A stretch of 64,000 nucleotides of DNA. Source: Paenirhodobacter hankyongi (GTDB lineage: Bacteria > Pseudomonadota > Alphaproteobacteria > Rhodobacterales > Rhodobacteraceae). Under the pieces are notes generated by a model. The model made no database searches and had not been told where the DNA came from. It saw nothing but the letters and a program-made list of their open reading frames with translations. The DNA lies in contig NZ_RCHI01000001.1 of assembly GCF_003664585.1 (NCBI RefSeq), forward strand, positions 62,001-126,000. The letters run 5' to 3'. The position numbers and the translations under genes are program-made. Positions 56,515 to 64,000 of the stretch are shown here, one piece after another (the stretch's first letter is position 1; each line of letters begins with the position of its first letter).

Positions 56515-57048
56515 ATGACCGAAACGTTATGGATCTTCGGCTACGGCTCGCTGATCTGGGACCCGGGATTTGCGCCCGCCGAGGTCCGGCGCGCGCGGCT
56601 TGACGGCTGGGCACGCAGCTTCTGCATGCGCTCGATCCATTTTCGCGGCACCCACGCGGCGCCGGGCCTCGTCCTTGCCCTCGACGCCGCCGAGGGGGCC
56701 AGCTGCACCGGTCTTGCGCTGCGCGTGCCCGAGGCGGAGGCCGCCGAGATCCTCGCCGCGATCCGGGCGCGCGAGCTGATCTCGGACGCCTATCTCGAGC
56801 GGCGGCTGACGGTGACCTGCGAACAGGGCGAGCAGGTGTCGGTGCTGGCCTATGTGATCGACCGCGCCGGGCCGCAATATTGTGCGCTTCCCCCCGAGGA
56901 ACAGGCGCAGATCATCGCCCGGGCGGCGGGCGCGCGCGGGCCGAACCGCGACTATCTGTGGAACACTGCTCAACATTTGCGCGCGCTTGGCATTCCCGAC
57001 CCGGAACTCGAGGCGCTTGCCGCACGGGTGCGCGACCTCGCCGGTTAA
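56515..57048 (+). CDS. Gamma-glutamylcyclotransferase, ChaC-like
   Basis: A 177-residue ChaC-type enzyme. The glycine-rich start WIFGYGSLIWDPGF and the ERRLTVTCEQGE-region with the later YCALPPEEQAQIIARAAGAR and GPNRDYLWNTAQHLRALGI are characteristic. Family members break gamma-glutamyl peptides such as glutathione to 5-oxoproline. GGAGGG precedes the ATG. Separated from the downstream channel gene by 60 bp. Confidence 0.9.
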   Translation: MTETLWIFGYGSLIWDPGFAPAEVRRARLDGWARSFCMRSIHFRGTHAAPGLVLALDAAEGASCTGLALRVPEAEAAEILAAIRARELISDAYLERRLTVTCEQGEQVSVLAYVIDRAGPQYCALPPEEQAQIIARAAGARGPNRDYLWNTAQHLRALGIPDPELEALAARVRDLAG

Positions 57049-57108
57049 GTCTTGGCACTGTCGCGCCCGCCGCCTATCCTCGCGCCAAGAACAAGCGAGA
57101 GGCAGACC

Positions 57109-58302
57109 ATGCGCGCCCCTGTCCGGCGGCCCGAACCGCATTTTTCCCAGCCCGTCCGGCAGGTCACGCTGATGCTGATGGCGCTTGCGCTGGTCGGCGC
57201 GGGCGGCTGGTTCGCCTATGCCCGGATCTTCCCGGTCTTCCTCGCCAACCCCTGGCTGAACGGGCTGATCGGCACGGTCTTCGTGCTGGGCATCCTGACC
57301 TGCTTCTGGCAGGTGGCGCAGCTGGTCGCGGCGGTGAGCTGGATCGAGAGCTTTGCCGCCGACCGCCCCGGCCGGCCGCAGCTGCAGGCGCCGCAGATGC
57401 TCGCGCCGCTGGCCGCGCTGCTGGGCAGCCGCGGCGCCACCCGCTCGATCGCCACCACGGCCGGCCGCTCGATCCTCGAATCCGTCGCCACCCGGATCGA
57501 AGAGGCGCGCGACATCACGCGCTATCTGACCAACCTGCTGATCTTCCTCGGTCTTCTGGGCACTTTCTACGGGCTGGCGACGACCGTGCCGGCGGTGGTC
57601 GACACCATCCGCGCGCTCGCCCCGCAACCCGGCGAGACCGCGACGGCGGTCTTCGACCGGCTGATGTCGGGGCTTGAATCGCAGCTTGGCGGCATGGGCA
57701 CGGCGTTTTCCTCCTCGCTTCTGGGGCTTGCCGGATCGCTGGTCGTCGGCCTGCTCGAGCTGTTCGTGACGCATGGCCAGAACCGCTTCTATCGCGAGCT
57801 CGAGGAATGGATCTCCTCGATCACCCGGCTCAGCTTTGCCGCCGCCGAGGGCGATGGCGAGGCCTCGGCGGTGGTCGAGATCCTCGACCACATGGCCGAG
57901 CAGATGGACGCGCTGCAGACGCTTTTCGTCCGATCCGAACATGCGCGCGGGCAGACCGAGACGCAGCTGGCGCAGCTGACCGACGCCTTTGCGGGGCTGG
58001 CGCAGAACCTCGGTGCCGACCTGTCGACCCGCGCCGAGCAAAGCGCCTCGCTCGCCAAGATGGCGGGCGGGCAGGACCGGTTGGTGACCGCGCTCGAGGC
58101 GCTGACGCAGCGTGCGGCGGCCGCGCAGGACAGCGAGGTCGATGCCGAGATGCGGATGCGGCTGCGCTCGATCGACCTGCAGATGCTGCGCCTGCTCGAG
58201 GAGCTGTCGGCCGGCCGGCAGGAAAGCATGGCCGAGCTGCGCAACGATTTCGCCGCGCTGACCCGCGCGATCCTGACCCGCCCGCGCGGGCAGGAGGGCT
58301 GA
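57109..58302 (+). CDS. MotA/TolQ/ExbB-like proton-channel protein
   Basis: A 397-residue inner-membrane protein. Two N-terminal helices (LMLMALALVGAGGWFAYARI and IGTVFVLGILTCFWQVAQLV) and a further helical pair (TNLLIFLGLLGTFYGLATTV and MGTAFSSSLLGLAGSLVVGL) carry the TolQ/MotA-type signature. The C-terminal 200 residues are helical and coiled-coil-like. The start at 57109 has GAGAGG upstream. The OmpA-like gene begins 1 bp after its stop, so the two form a stator-like pair. Energy-coupled envelope function; partners unknown. Confidence 0.82.
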   Translation: MRAPVRRPEPHFSQPVRQVTLMLMALALVGAGGWFAYARIFPVFLANPWLNGLIGTVFVLGILTCFWQVAQLVAAVSWIESFAADRPGRPQLQAPQMLAPLAALLGSRGATRSIATTAGRSILESVATRIEEARDITRYLTNLLIFLGLLGTFYGLATTVPAVVDTIRALAPQPGETATAVFDRLMSGLESQLGGMGTAFSSSLLGLAGSLVVGLLELFVTHGQNRFYRELEEWISSITRLSFAAAEGDGEASAVVEILDHMAEQMDALQTLFVRSEHARGQTETQLAQLTDAFAGLAQNLGADLSTRAEQSASLAKMAGGQDRLVTALEALTQRAAAAQDSEVDAEMRMRLRSIDLQMLRLLEELSAGRQESMAELRNDFAALTRAILTRPRGQEG

Positions 58303-58303
58303 G

Positions 58304-59611
58304 ATGGCACTCCCCCGGCGCGGCGGCGCGCGGTTCTCGACCAATGTCTGGCCGGGCTTCGTCGATGCCATGGGCGCGCTGCTGATGGTGCTGATCTTCG
58401 TGCTGTCGATCTTCATGATCGTGCAGTCGATGTTGCGCGACACGATCACCAGCAAGGAAAACGAGCTGACCGCACTGACCCAGCAGGTCGACGGGCTGTC
58501 GCAGGCGCTGTCGCTGGAGCGGGCGCGGGCGAAGGATCTGGCCGGGCAGCTGGATGCGGCGGGACAGAAGATCACCGATTTCGAGGCGCAGGTGGCCAGT
58601 CTGATCGCCGCGCGCGATGCGGCGAAGGCCGATGCCGATGCCAGCGCCGCGGCGCTCAAGCTTGACAAGGCGACGATCGAGGAGCTGCGGGCCAAGCTGA
58701 AATCCTCGGGCGACGAGGTCGCGGCGATGACCCTCGCGCTCGAGGCCGAACGGCAGAAGGCGGCCGAGACGCTGACCCTGCTGGCCGCGGCGGAGGCCTC
58801 CGAGGCGGAGCTGAAGCAGCAGCTGGCGACGCAGATGACCGAGGCCGAGAAGGCCGCGGCGCTGCGCGCGGTGGCGGAGAAGGCGCTGGCCGATCAGACC
58901 CAGCTCAGCGACCGCAATGCCGAGAAGGTGGCGTTGCTGAACGCGCAGATCGCGGCGCTGCGCAATCAGCTCGGAGAGCTGCAATCGGTGCTCGATGCCG
59001 CGCAGGCGCGCGATGCGGCGTCAAAAGTGCAGGTCGAGACGCTGGGTGCGCAGCTCAATGCGGCGCTTGCCCAGACCGCGGCCGAGCAGAAGCGCCGCGC
59101 CGAGCTCGAGGCCGAGGCGCGCAAGAAGGCCGAGGCCGAGGCGCAGGATCTGGCGAAGTATCGCTCGGAATTCTTCGGCCGGATGTCGCAGCTCTTGCAG
59201 GGCCGCGAGGGCGTGCGCATCGTCGGCGACCGTTTCGTCTTTTCCTCGGAAGTGCTGTTCCAGCTCGGCTCGGCGGATCTGTCGGAAGAGGGCAAGGCGC
59301 AGATCGCGCGGGTGGCCGAGACCTTCCGCGAGCTGGCCTCGGACATCCCGCCGACGATCTCCTGGATCCTCGAGGTCGACGGTTTCACCGACGACACGCC
59401 GCTCTCGGGGCAGGGGGCGTTTCGCGACAACTGGGAGCTGAGCCAGGCGCGGGCGCTGTCGGTGGTGCGCTACCTCATCGACGATCTGGGCTTTCCGCCG
59501 CGGCGGCTGGCGGCGACGGGCTTTGGCCAGTACCAGCCGGTGGTCGGCGGCACGAGCGAGAGCGCGCGGGCGCAGAACCGGCGCATCGAGCTGAAGCTGA
59601 CCGAGCGCTGA
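58304..59611 (+). CDS. Membrane-anchored coiled-coil protein with OmpA/MotB peptidoglycan-binding domain
   Basis: A 435-residue protein. One N-terminal membrane helix (AMGALLMVLIFVLSIFMIVQ) is followed by a long Ala/Glu-rich coiled coil (about 45-290) and a C-terminal OmpA-like domain (FSSEVLFQLGSADLSEEGKA, ILEVDGFTDDTPLSGQG, NWELSQARALSVVRYLI, ATGFGQYQPV, NRRIELKLTER). The topology matches MotB/PomB/TolR-type stator partners that bind peptidoglycan. Coupled to the upstream channel gene. No further genes of a motor or defence system lie next to it. Confidence 0.83.
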   Translation: MALPRRGGARFSTNVWPGFVDAMGALLMVLIFVLSIFMIVQSMLRDTITSKENELTALTQQVDGLSQALSLERARAKDLAGQLDAAGQKITDFEAQVASLIAARDAAKADADASAAALKLDKATIEELRAKLKSSGDEVAAMTLALEAERQKAAETLTLLAAAEASEAELKQQLATQMTEAEKAAALRAVAEKALADQTQLSDRNAEKVALLNAQIAALRNQLGELQSVLDAAQARDAASKVQVETLGAQLNAALAQTAAEQKRRAELEAEARKKAEAEAQDLAKYRSEFFGRMSQLLQGREGVRIVGDRFVFSSEVLFQLGSADLSEEGKAQIARVAETFRELASDIPPTISWILEVDGFTDDTPLSGQGAFRDNWELSQARALSVVRYLIDDLGFPPRRLAATGFGQYQPVVGGTSESARAQNRRIELKLTER

Positions 59612-59630
59612 GGCGGCGGTCTGCGAGGGC

Positions 59631-59693
59631 GGCCGGGCAGGGGGCGCTGCCCCCCGTGGCCTGCGGCCCCTCCCCCCGGGATATTTGCGGCAA
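59631..59693. repeat. Dispersed GC-hairpin repeat, copy B
   Basis: The core 59631-59654 is identical over 24 bp to copy A at 51487-51510, and the tail ccccccgggatatttgcggc resembles copy A. It starts 20 bp after the stop of the OmpA-like gene. The remaining bases to 59862 show no gene; TTGACG at 59745 may belong to a weak promoter of the next gene. Confidence 0.65.
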
Positions 59694-59862
59694 TTGGAAG
59701 CGGGGTGTGGTTTTTCACGAAATCACGAGGGCGCGCGCGGGGGCTTGACGGGTACCGTGTGGCGCGGCATCTGGCGCTGTCCCCTGCACTGGAAAATCAT
59801 GCGTCAGCCCCTGTCGTGACCCCTGTTCCTGGCCTCTTCCCCGAATGTTCAGGAGCCTTGCG

Positions 59863-60798
59863 ATGACCCCCCTCCAGTTTTCTTCCGGCGACCTGATCGC
59901 CGATCGCCGCGCCGATTATGCCGAGGGCCTGCTGGCGGCGGGCGAAGCGGCGGCGGCGGCCGATCTTTACCGCCAGGCGCTCGAGGTCGCGCCGGGTTGG
60001 GTCGCGGGCTGGTACCGGCTGGGCGAGATCCGCGCCGAGCAGGATCTGCCCGGCGCCGCCGAGGCCTTTGCCGAGGCGCTGCGGCTCGACCCCGCCGATG
60101 TGATGGGGGCGGCGCTGCGCCTTGATCTGTTGCGCCCGCGGCCGGCGGCCGAGACCATGCCCTCCGCCTTTGTCGAAACGCTCTTCGACCAGTATGCGAG
60201 CCATTTCGATGCGGCGCTGGTCGGGTCGCTCGACTATTGCGCGCCGCAGCTGATCCGGGCGGGGCTGAGCGGGGGGCACGGCCGGGTGCTGGATCTCGGC
60301 TGTGGCACCGGGCTGATGGGGGCCGAGCTGCGCCCGCTTGCGGATTGGCTCGAGGGCTGGGACATCTCGGCCGAGATGCTGCGCGAGGCCGAGGCGAAGG
60401 GGATCTATGACCGGCTCGGGAAGGCGGATCTCTCGGCGCTGCCGGTGCCGGCCGAACGCTGGGATCTGGTGACGGCGGCAGATGTCTTTGCCTATCTCGG
60501 GGCGCTCGAGCGGATCGTCGGCTGGGTGGCGCTGGCGCTGGTGCCGGGGGGCAGTTTCGCCTTCACCACCGAGGCGCATGACGGGCCCGAGCCGCTGATC
60601 CTGCGCGAAAGCCGCCGCTATGCCCATTCCGAGACCTATCTGCGTGGACTTCTGGCCGAAGCGGGCTTTGGCGAGGTGACGGTGCGGCGTGCGACCCTGC
60701 GCCGCGACCGCGGCGCGGAAATCGCGGGCTTCGTGGTTCTGTCCCGGCGCAATCCGGATATGATGGCCGCGGTCGGAGAGGCGGTCGTCACCGCCTGA
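59863..60798 (+). CDS. TPR-containing SAM-dependent methyltransferase
   Basis: A 311-residue protein. The first 85 residues contain about two TPR-like helical repeats (AAAADLYRQALEVAPGWVAG, GAAEAFAEALRLDPAD). The rest is a class I methyltransferase with motif I VLDLGCGTGLMGAELRPLAD, followed by GWDISAEMLREAEAKGIYD and LVTAADVFAYLGAL. An AGGAG site lies before the ATG at 59863. Substrate unknown. Confidence 0.85.
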   Translation: MTPLQFSSGDLIADRRADYAEGLLAAGEAAAAADLYRQALEVAPGWVAGWYRLGEIRAEQDLPGAAEAFAEALRLDPADVMGAALRLDLLRPRPAAETMPSAFVETLFDQYASHFDAALVGSLDYCAPQLIRAGLSGGHGRVLDLGCGTGLMGAELRPLADWLEGWDISAEMLREAEAKGIYDRLGKADLSALPVPAERWDLVTAADVFAYLGALERIVGWVALALVPGGSFAFTTEAHDGPEPLILRESRRYAHSETYLRGLLAEAGFGEVTVRRATLRRDRGAEIAGFVVLSRRNPDMMAAVGEAVVTA

Positions 60799-60809
60799 GA
60801 GGAGGCGGG

Positions 60810-61574
60810 ATGAACGCGCTGGCTTACGAGCATTATGGCTATGCCGCGGTGGCGGTGATCGGAACGCTGGCGGCGGTCTGGGCGGTCGATCATCTGCTCG
60901 GCCGCCCGGCGGTCGCGGCGCGACTGGAGCCCTGGCGCGGCGTGGTGGCGCCCTTCATCAACGTCAATGCGATGCTCTTCGGCCTGACGCTCGCCTTCAT
61001 CGCCAATGACACCTGGTCGGCGCGCGACCGGGCGATGGATGCGGTCTTTCGCGAGGCGGACAGCCTGCGCAGCCTCTTGGTGCTGGCCTCGGCGCTGCCC
61101 GAGCCTGCGCGGGGCGCGATGGCGGGGGCGGTGCGCGACTATGGCACCGCGGCGGCGGGCGAATTTACGAACCTTCGGACGCGCGACGTGGCGCCCGCGG
61201 CGGCGGTGGCCGCCGATGCGCTGTTGCGCCGGGTCGCGGGGGTCAGTGCCACGGCCGCGGGCGAGGTGGTGCAGGCCGAGATGCTGCGCCAGGTGATGCG
61301 GCTGCGCGATGATCGCGACCTGCGCGTGTCTCTGTCGCGCACCCATCTGAATCCGCTGAAATGGCTGGGCATGGCGGCGCTTGGCTTCCTCACCATCCTG
61401 TCGATCGCGGCGGTGCATCTGGGCGCGCCGAAGGCCGGGATGCTGGCGACCGCGCTCTTCGCGCTGGCCGCCGCGCCCTCGGCCGCGATCGTGCTGGTGC
61501 AGGGCAATCCGTTTCAGGAGCCCGCCGCGATCAGCGCCGCGCCGATCCTTGCGGCGATCGCGGGCGAGCCCTGA
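60810..61574 (+). CDS. DUF4239-family membrane protein (bestrophin-like)
   Basis: A 254-residue protein with membrane segments at the N-terminus (YAAVAVIGTLAAVWAVDHLL), around INVNAMLFGLTLAFIANDTW, and a C-terminal pair (WLGMAALGFLTILSIAAVHL, ATALFALAAAPSAAIVLVQG). Central helices lie in the cytoplasm or periplasm. Matches the DUF4239/bestrophin-like group. GAGGAGG site; 11 bp after the methyltransferase. Function unknown. Confidence 0.75.
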   Translation: MNALAYEHYGYAAVAVIGTLAAVWAVDHLLGRPAVAARLEPWRGVVAPFINVNAMLFGLTLAFIANDTWSARDRAMDAVFREADSLRSLLVLASALPEPARGAMAGAVRDYGTAAAGEFTNLRTRDVAPAAAVAADALLRRVAGVSATAAGEVVQAEMLRQVMRLRDDRDLRVSLSRTHLNPLKWLGMAALGFLTILSIAAVHLGAPKAGMLATALFALAAAPSAAIVLVQGNPFQEPAAISAAPILAAIAGEP

Positions 61575-61580
61575 TCGCGC

Positions 61581-62150
61581 CTATTTGTCATAGGCGGGCA
61601 GGCGCGCGAAATCGAGCGTGGCGAGCACCGGCAGCATCGCGGCGCTCTCCATTCCCTGCGCCTGCACCAGCACCCGCCCGCCGGCCAGCGCGGAAAGCGA
61701 GCCGTCCTGTTCCAGCATGTCCTGCGACCCGGCCTTCACGATCTTGCCCATCATCGCCATCATCTGCGGAGTGCCGAGCATCCCGGCCATCGAGGCGACG
61801 ATCGGGCTGTCGGCGGTGAGGGTCAGGGTGAAGCTGTCGCCCGCGGCGCTGGTATAGCGCCCCTCGACCATGTTGCCGGACATGCCCATCATCGCCATGC
61901 CTTGTGCGCCATCGGTGTTGACCTCGCGGCTCCAGCCCTCGGGGGCCTCTGGCAGCATCGCGGCGAGCTTGGCGCTTTGCAGCGCCTGCACCTCTTTCCC
62001 GGCCACGGTGATCTGCGCCGCGGTGGTGGACAGATCGCCTGCGGCATGGGCCGCAAGCGCCGCGTTGAGCGCATCGTCCACCGCATCGGCATGAAGCGGC
62101 GCGGCGAGCAGGCCGGCAACGAGGAGGGGGGTGGCAAACGTCTGTTTCAT
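61581..62150 (-). CDS. Small secreted protein of unknown function
   Basis: A 189-residue protein with a signal peptide (FATPLLVAGLLAAPLHADA). The mature part contains a repeated Met/Gly-rich stretch (GAQGMAMMGMSGNMVEGRY) and SIVASMAGMLGTPQMMAMMG-like segments. No enzymatic motif is recognised. Convergent with the DUF4239 gene, 6 bp apart. Confidence 0.7.
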   Translation of the reverse strand: MKQTFATPLLVAGLLAAPLHADAVDDALNAALAAHAAGDLSTTAAQITVAGKEVQALQSAKLAAMLPEAPEGWSREVNTDGAQGMAMMGMSGNMVEGRYTSAAGDSFTLTLTADSPIVASMAGMLGTPQMMAMMGKIVKAGSQDMLEQDGSLSALAGGRVLVQAQGMESAAMLPVLATLDFARLPAYDK

Positions 62151-62420
62151 CGTCGTCTTTCCCTGGGTTCAGTCGGTGGGGCGCGCCCGGGGCGCGCGGG
62201 TGAAACTGCGGTCCGTCGCGCCTTCCGCGTGCCGCGGGCCGCGCGGGCGCGGCACGAAAGCGGAAGGGGGCAGGCTCGCGCTCGACCGGCCGGAAACCCG
62301 GTGCCGGGCGCCCGGATCTGCTGTCCTGAAGCTGAAATGGCTCATGTCAAAATCCGGTGGGCTGCGAGGCGCACCGGAGCATTGCACATGGAAAATGACG
62401 TCAGGTCAATCGCCGAGAGC

Positions 62421-62442
62421 GGGGCGCGGCGAGCCGCGCCCC
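62421..62442 (-). terminator. Hairpin downstream of the decarboxylase gene
   Basis: GGGGCGCGGC, a 2-nt gap and the exact complement GCCGCGCCCC, 7 bp beyond the decarboxylase stop on the minus strand, without a T-run. The 299-bp gap (62151-62449) holds no gene that I can recognise. Confidence 0.55.
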
Positions 62443-62449
62443 GGCCGGC

Positions 62450-64000
62450 TCAGCCCTGTGCGTCCCCGGCAGCGACGCAATCGGCGTAGTAATGCACCGT
62501 GCCATCCGCCTCGGTCTCCTGCACGAGGCCGTGGATGTCGGTCTCGAAGCCCGGGCATTCGCGCGCGAATTCGCGGTTGAACTTGAGGTATTCGACGATG
62601 CGCGGGTTGAACACCTCGCCCGGGATCAGCAGCGGGATGCCGGGCGGATAGGGGGTGACGAGCGAGGTGGTGATGCGCCCCTCGAGATCGTCGATCGCCA
62701 CCCGCTCGGTGGTGCGGCGCGCGATATGGGCGAAGGCGTCCGAGGGTTTCATCGCCGGGGTCAGGTCGCTCAGATAGATCTCGGTGGTCAGCCGCGCGAC
62801 GTCATACTTGGCGTAAAGCGCGTGCACATGGGCGCAGAGGTCGCGCAGGCCCATGTGTTCATAGCGCGGTTGCTTGGCGCAGAACTCGGGCATGATGCGC
62901 CACATCGGGTGGTTCTTCTCGTAATCATCCTTGAACTGCTGCAGCGCGGTCAGCAGCGTGTTCCAGCGGCCCTTGGTGATGCCGATGGTGAACATGATGA
63001 AGAAGGAATAGAGCCCGGTCTTTTCCACCACCACGCCATGCTCGGCGAGGTATTTCGTCACGATCGAGGCGGGGATGCCCCAGTCCTCGAAGCGGCCGTC
63101 GAGGTTCAGGCCGGGGGTGATGATCGTCGCCTTGATCGGGTCGAGCATGTTGAACCCCGGCGCCATGTCGCCAAAGCCGTGCCAGCTGTCCTCGCCGTCC
63201 GAGGGGTGCACGCCATCGGCATCGGTGCGGCGCAGCACCCAGTCCTTGGTGCGGCCGATGCCTTCCTCGGCCAGCTCCTCGGGGCCCCAGACCTTGAACC
63301 ACCAGTCGTCGTCGCCGTATTCGTCGTCGACCTTGCGCATCGCGCGGCGGAAATCGAGCGCCTCCATGATGCTCTCCTCCACCAGCGCCTCGCCGCCCGG
63401 CGGCTCCATCATCGCCGCGGCGACGTCGCAGCTCGCGATGATCGAGTATTGCGGGCTGGTCGAGGTGTGCATCAGGTAGGATTCATTGAAGAGATGGCGG
63501 TCGAGCTTGGTCTCTTCGCTGTCTTGCACCAGCACATGGCTCGCCTGGCTGATGCCGGCCAGCAGCTTGTGGATCGACTGCGTCGCATAGACGACCGAGG
63601 CGCGGGTGCGCGGCCGCTTGCGGCCCATCGAGTGATACTGGCCGTAGAACGGGTGGAAGGCGGCATGCGGCAGCCAGGCCTCGTCGAAATGCAGGTTCTC
63701 GACCCAGCCGTCGAGCAGGCCCTTGATGACCTCGGTGTTGTAAAGGACGCCGTCATAGGTCGATTGCGTCAGCGTCATGATCCGCGGCTTCACCCGGTCG
63801 GCGTCATAGTCCTTGAGCAGCGGGTTCGCCCGGATCTTGGCGCGGATCGTCTCGGGCTCGAATTCCGAGCGCTGGATCGGGCCGATGATGCCCCAGTGGT
63901 TGCGCGTGGGCTTCAGAAACACCGGGATCGCGCCGGTCATGATGATCGAGTGCAGGATCGACTTGTGGCAGTTGCGGTCCACCACCACCACATCGCCCGG
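62450..64000 (-). CDS. Ornithine/lysine/arginine decarboxylase, C-terminal part (cut by window edge)
   Basis: About 516 residues of a PLP-dependent class III fold decarboxylase are present; the N-terminal part of the usual 750-780 residues lies beyond the right edge, so the visible first ATG is not the start. The PLP lysine is in YATQSIHKLLAG, with the cofactor-site stretch NLHFDEAWLPHAAFHPFYG and PGFNMLDPIKATIITPGLN downstream. The C-terminal domain (VARLTTEIYLSDLTPAM, TPYPPGIPLLIPGEVFN) is that of the inducible-type amino acid decarboxylases. Product is a polyamine such as putrescine, cadaverine or agmatine; specificity is uncertain. Confidence 0.9.
   Translation of the reverse strand, partial: PGDVVVVDRNCHKSILHSIIMTGAIPVFLKPTRNHWGIIGPIQRSEFEPETIRAKIRANPLLKDYDADRVKPRIMTLTQSTYDGVLYNTEVIKGLLDGWVENLHFDEAWLPHAAFHPFYGQYHSMGRKRPRTRASVVYATQSIHKLLAGISQASHVLVQDSEETKLDRHLFNESYLMHTSTSPQYSIIASCDVAAAMMEPPGGEALVEESIMEALDFRRAMRKVDDEYGDDDWWFKVWGPEELAEEGIGRTKDWVLRRTDADGVHPSDGEDSWHGFGDMAPGFNMLDPIKATIITPGLNLDGRFEDWGIPASIVTKYLAEHGVVVEKTGLYSFFIMFTIGITKGRWNTLLTALQQFKDDYEKNHPMWRIMPEFCAKQPRYEHMGLRDLCAHVHALYAKYDVARLTTEIYLSDLTPAMKPSDAFAHIARRTTERVAIDDLEGRITTSLVTPYPPGIPLLIPGEVFNPRIVEYLKFNREFARECPGFETDIHGLVQETEADGTVHYYADCVAAGDAQG

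Noticed and set aside
57109-59611. Zorya-type defence system suggested by the MotA-like and OmpA-like pair
   Set aside because: ZorA/ZorB resemble this pair, but no helicase or nuclease (ZorC, ZorD or ZorE) follows; the neighbours are a methyltransferase and a membrane protein, and the context looks like core genome.

Overview
The window is 64 kb of very GC-rich DNA, densely coded and mostly arranged as long polycistronic runs. The gene families point to a member of the Rhodobacteraceae (Alphaproteobacteria): a GbcA/GbcB-type Rieske oxygenase pair, a methionine synthase split into two genes, an adenosylcobinamide amidohydrolase (CbiZ) beside a cobalamin importer, a second-type sigma-54 gene, an LpxR-like outer-membrane protein, a free-standing Hint-domain protein and a hisC-tyrC pair. 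No rRNA, tRNA, phage, insertion sequence or CRISPR array was recognised. The genus was not determined.

Layout. 1-3.9 kb: end of a small-molecule kinase gene, a class III aminotransferase, an AraC regulator and a DASS-type anion transporter. 3.9-12.1 kb (minus strand): a sugar-type ABC importer operon containing a permease fused to an SMP-30/lactonase domain, a second SMP-30 protein, an AhpD-like protein and a quinone oxidoreductase. 12.2-15.8 kb: a LysR regulator divergent from a two-component Rieske oxygenase, closed by a bidirectional terminator. 15.8-25.1 kb (minus): a cobalamin locus with riboswitch, btuB-btuF-btuC-btuD-cbiZ and the two halves of MetH. 25.2-29.1 kb (minus): acyl-CoA synthetase and a FadN-type beta-oxidation enzyme. 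29.4-32.2 kb (plus): hybrid histidine kinase and OmpR-type regulator. 32.2-33.3 kb: an SQR-like flavoprotein with a possible SqrR/BigR-type operator.

33.4-49.0 kb (minus) is the most striking part: fourteen co-directional genes with short gaps, in order cytochrome P450, 3Fe-4S ferredoxin, ferredoxin reductase, two glutamine-synthetase-like ligases, a PAS protein without output domain, a PAS-AAA+-Fis sigma-54 activator, a polyamine-type ABC importer (binding protein, ATPase, two permeases), an aldehyde dehydrogenase, a class I glutamine amidotransferase and an RpoN paralog. A close match to a -24/-12 promoter lies just upstream of the P450 gene, and a four-fold 8-bp repeat lies further upstream. 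I infer an amine or polyamine uptake and catabolic unit in which gamma-glutamylation is combined with P450 oxidation, and which carries its own sigma-54 and activator.

49.3-64 kb is mostly housekeeping or envelope-related: LpxR-like protein, Hint protein, rpsD, hisC-tyrC, extensin-like protein, DUF2125 protein, ChaC-like cyclotransferase, a TolQ/MotA-like plus OmpA-like pair, a TPR-methyltransferase, a DUF4239 membrane protein, a small secreted protein and the 3' part of an Orn/Lys/Arg decarboxylase gene that runs off the right edge. All functions are assigned by reading the protein sequences; no database search was run.
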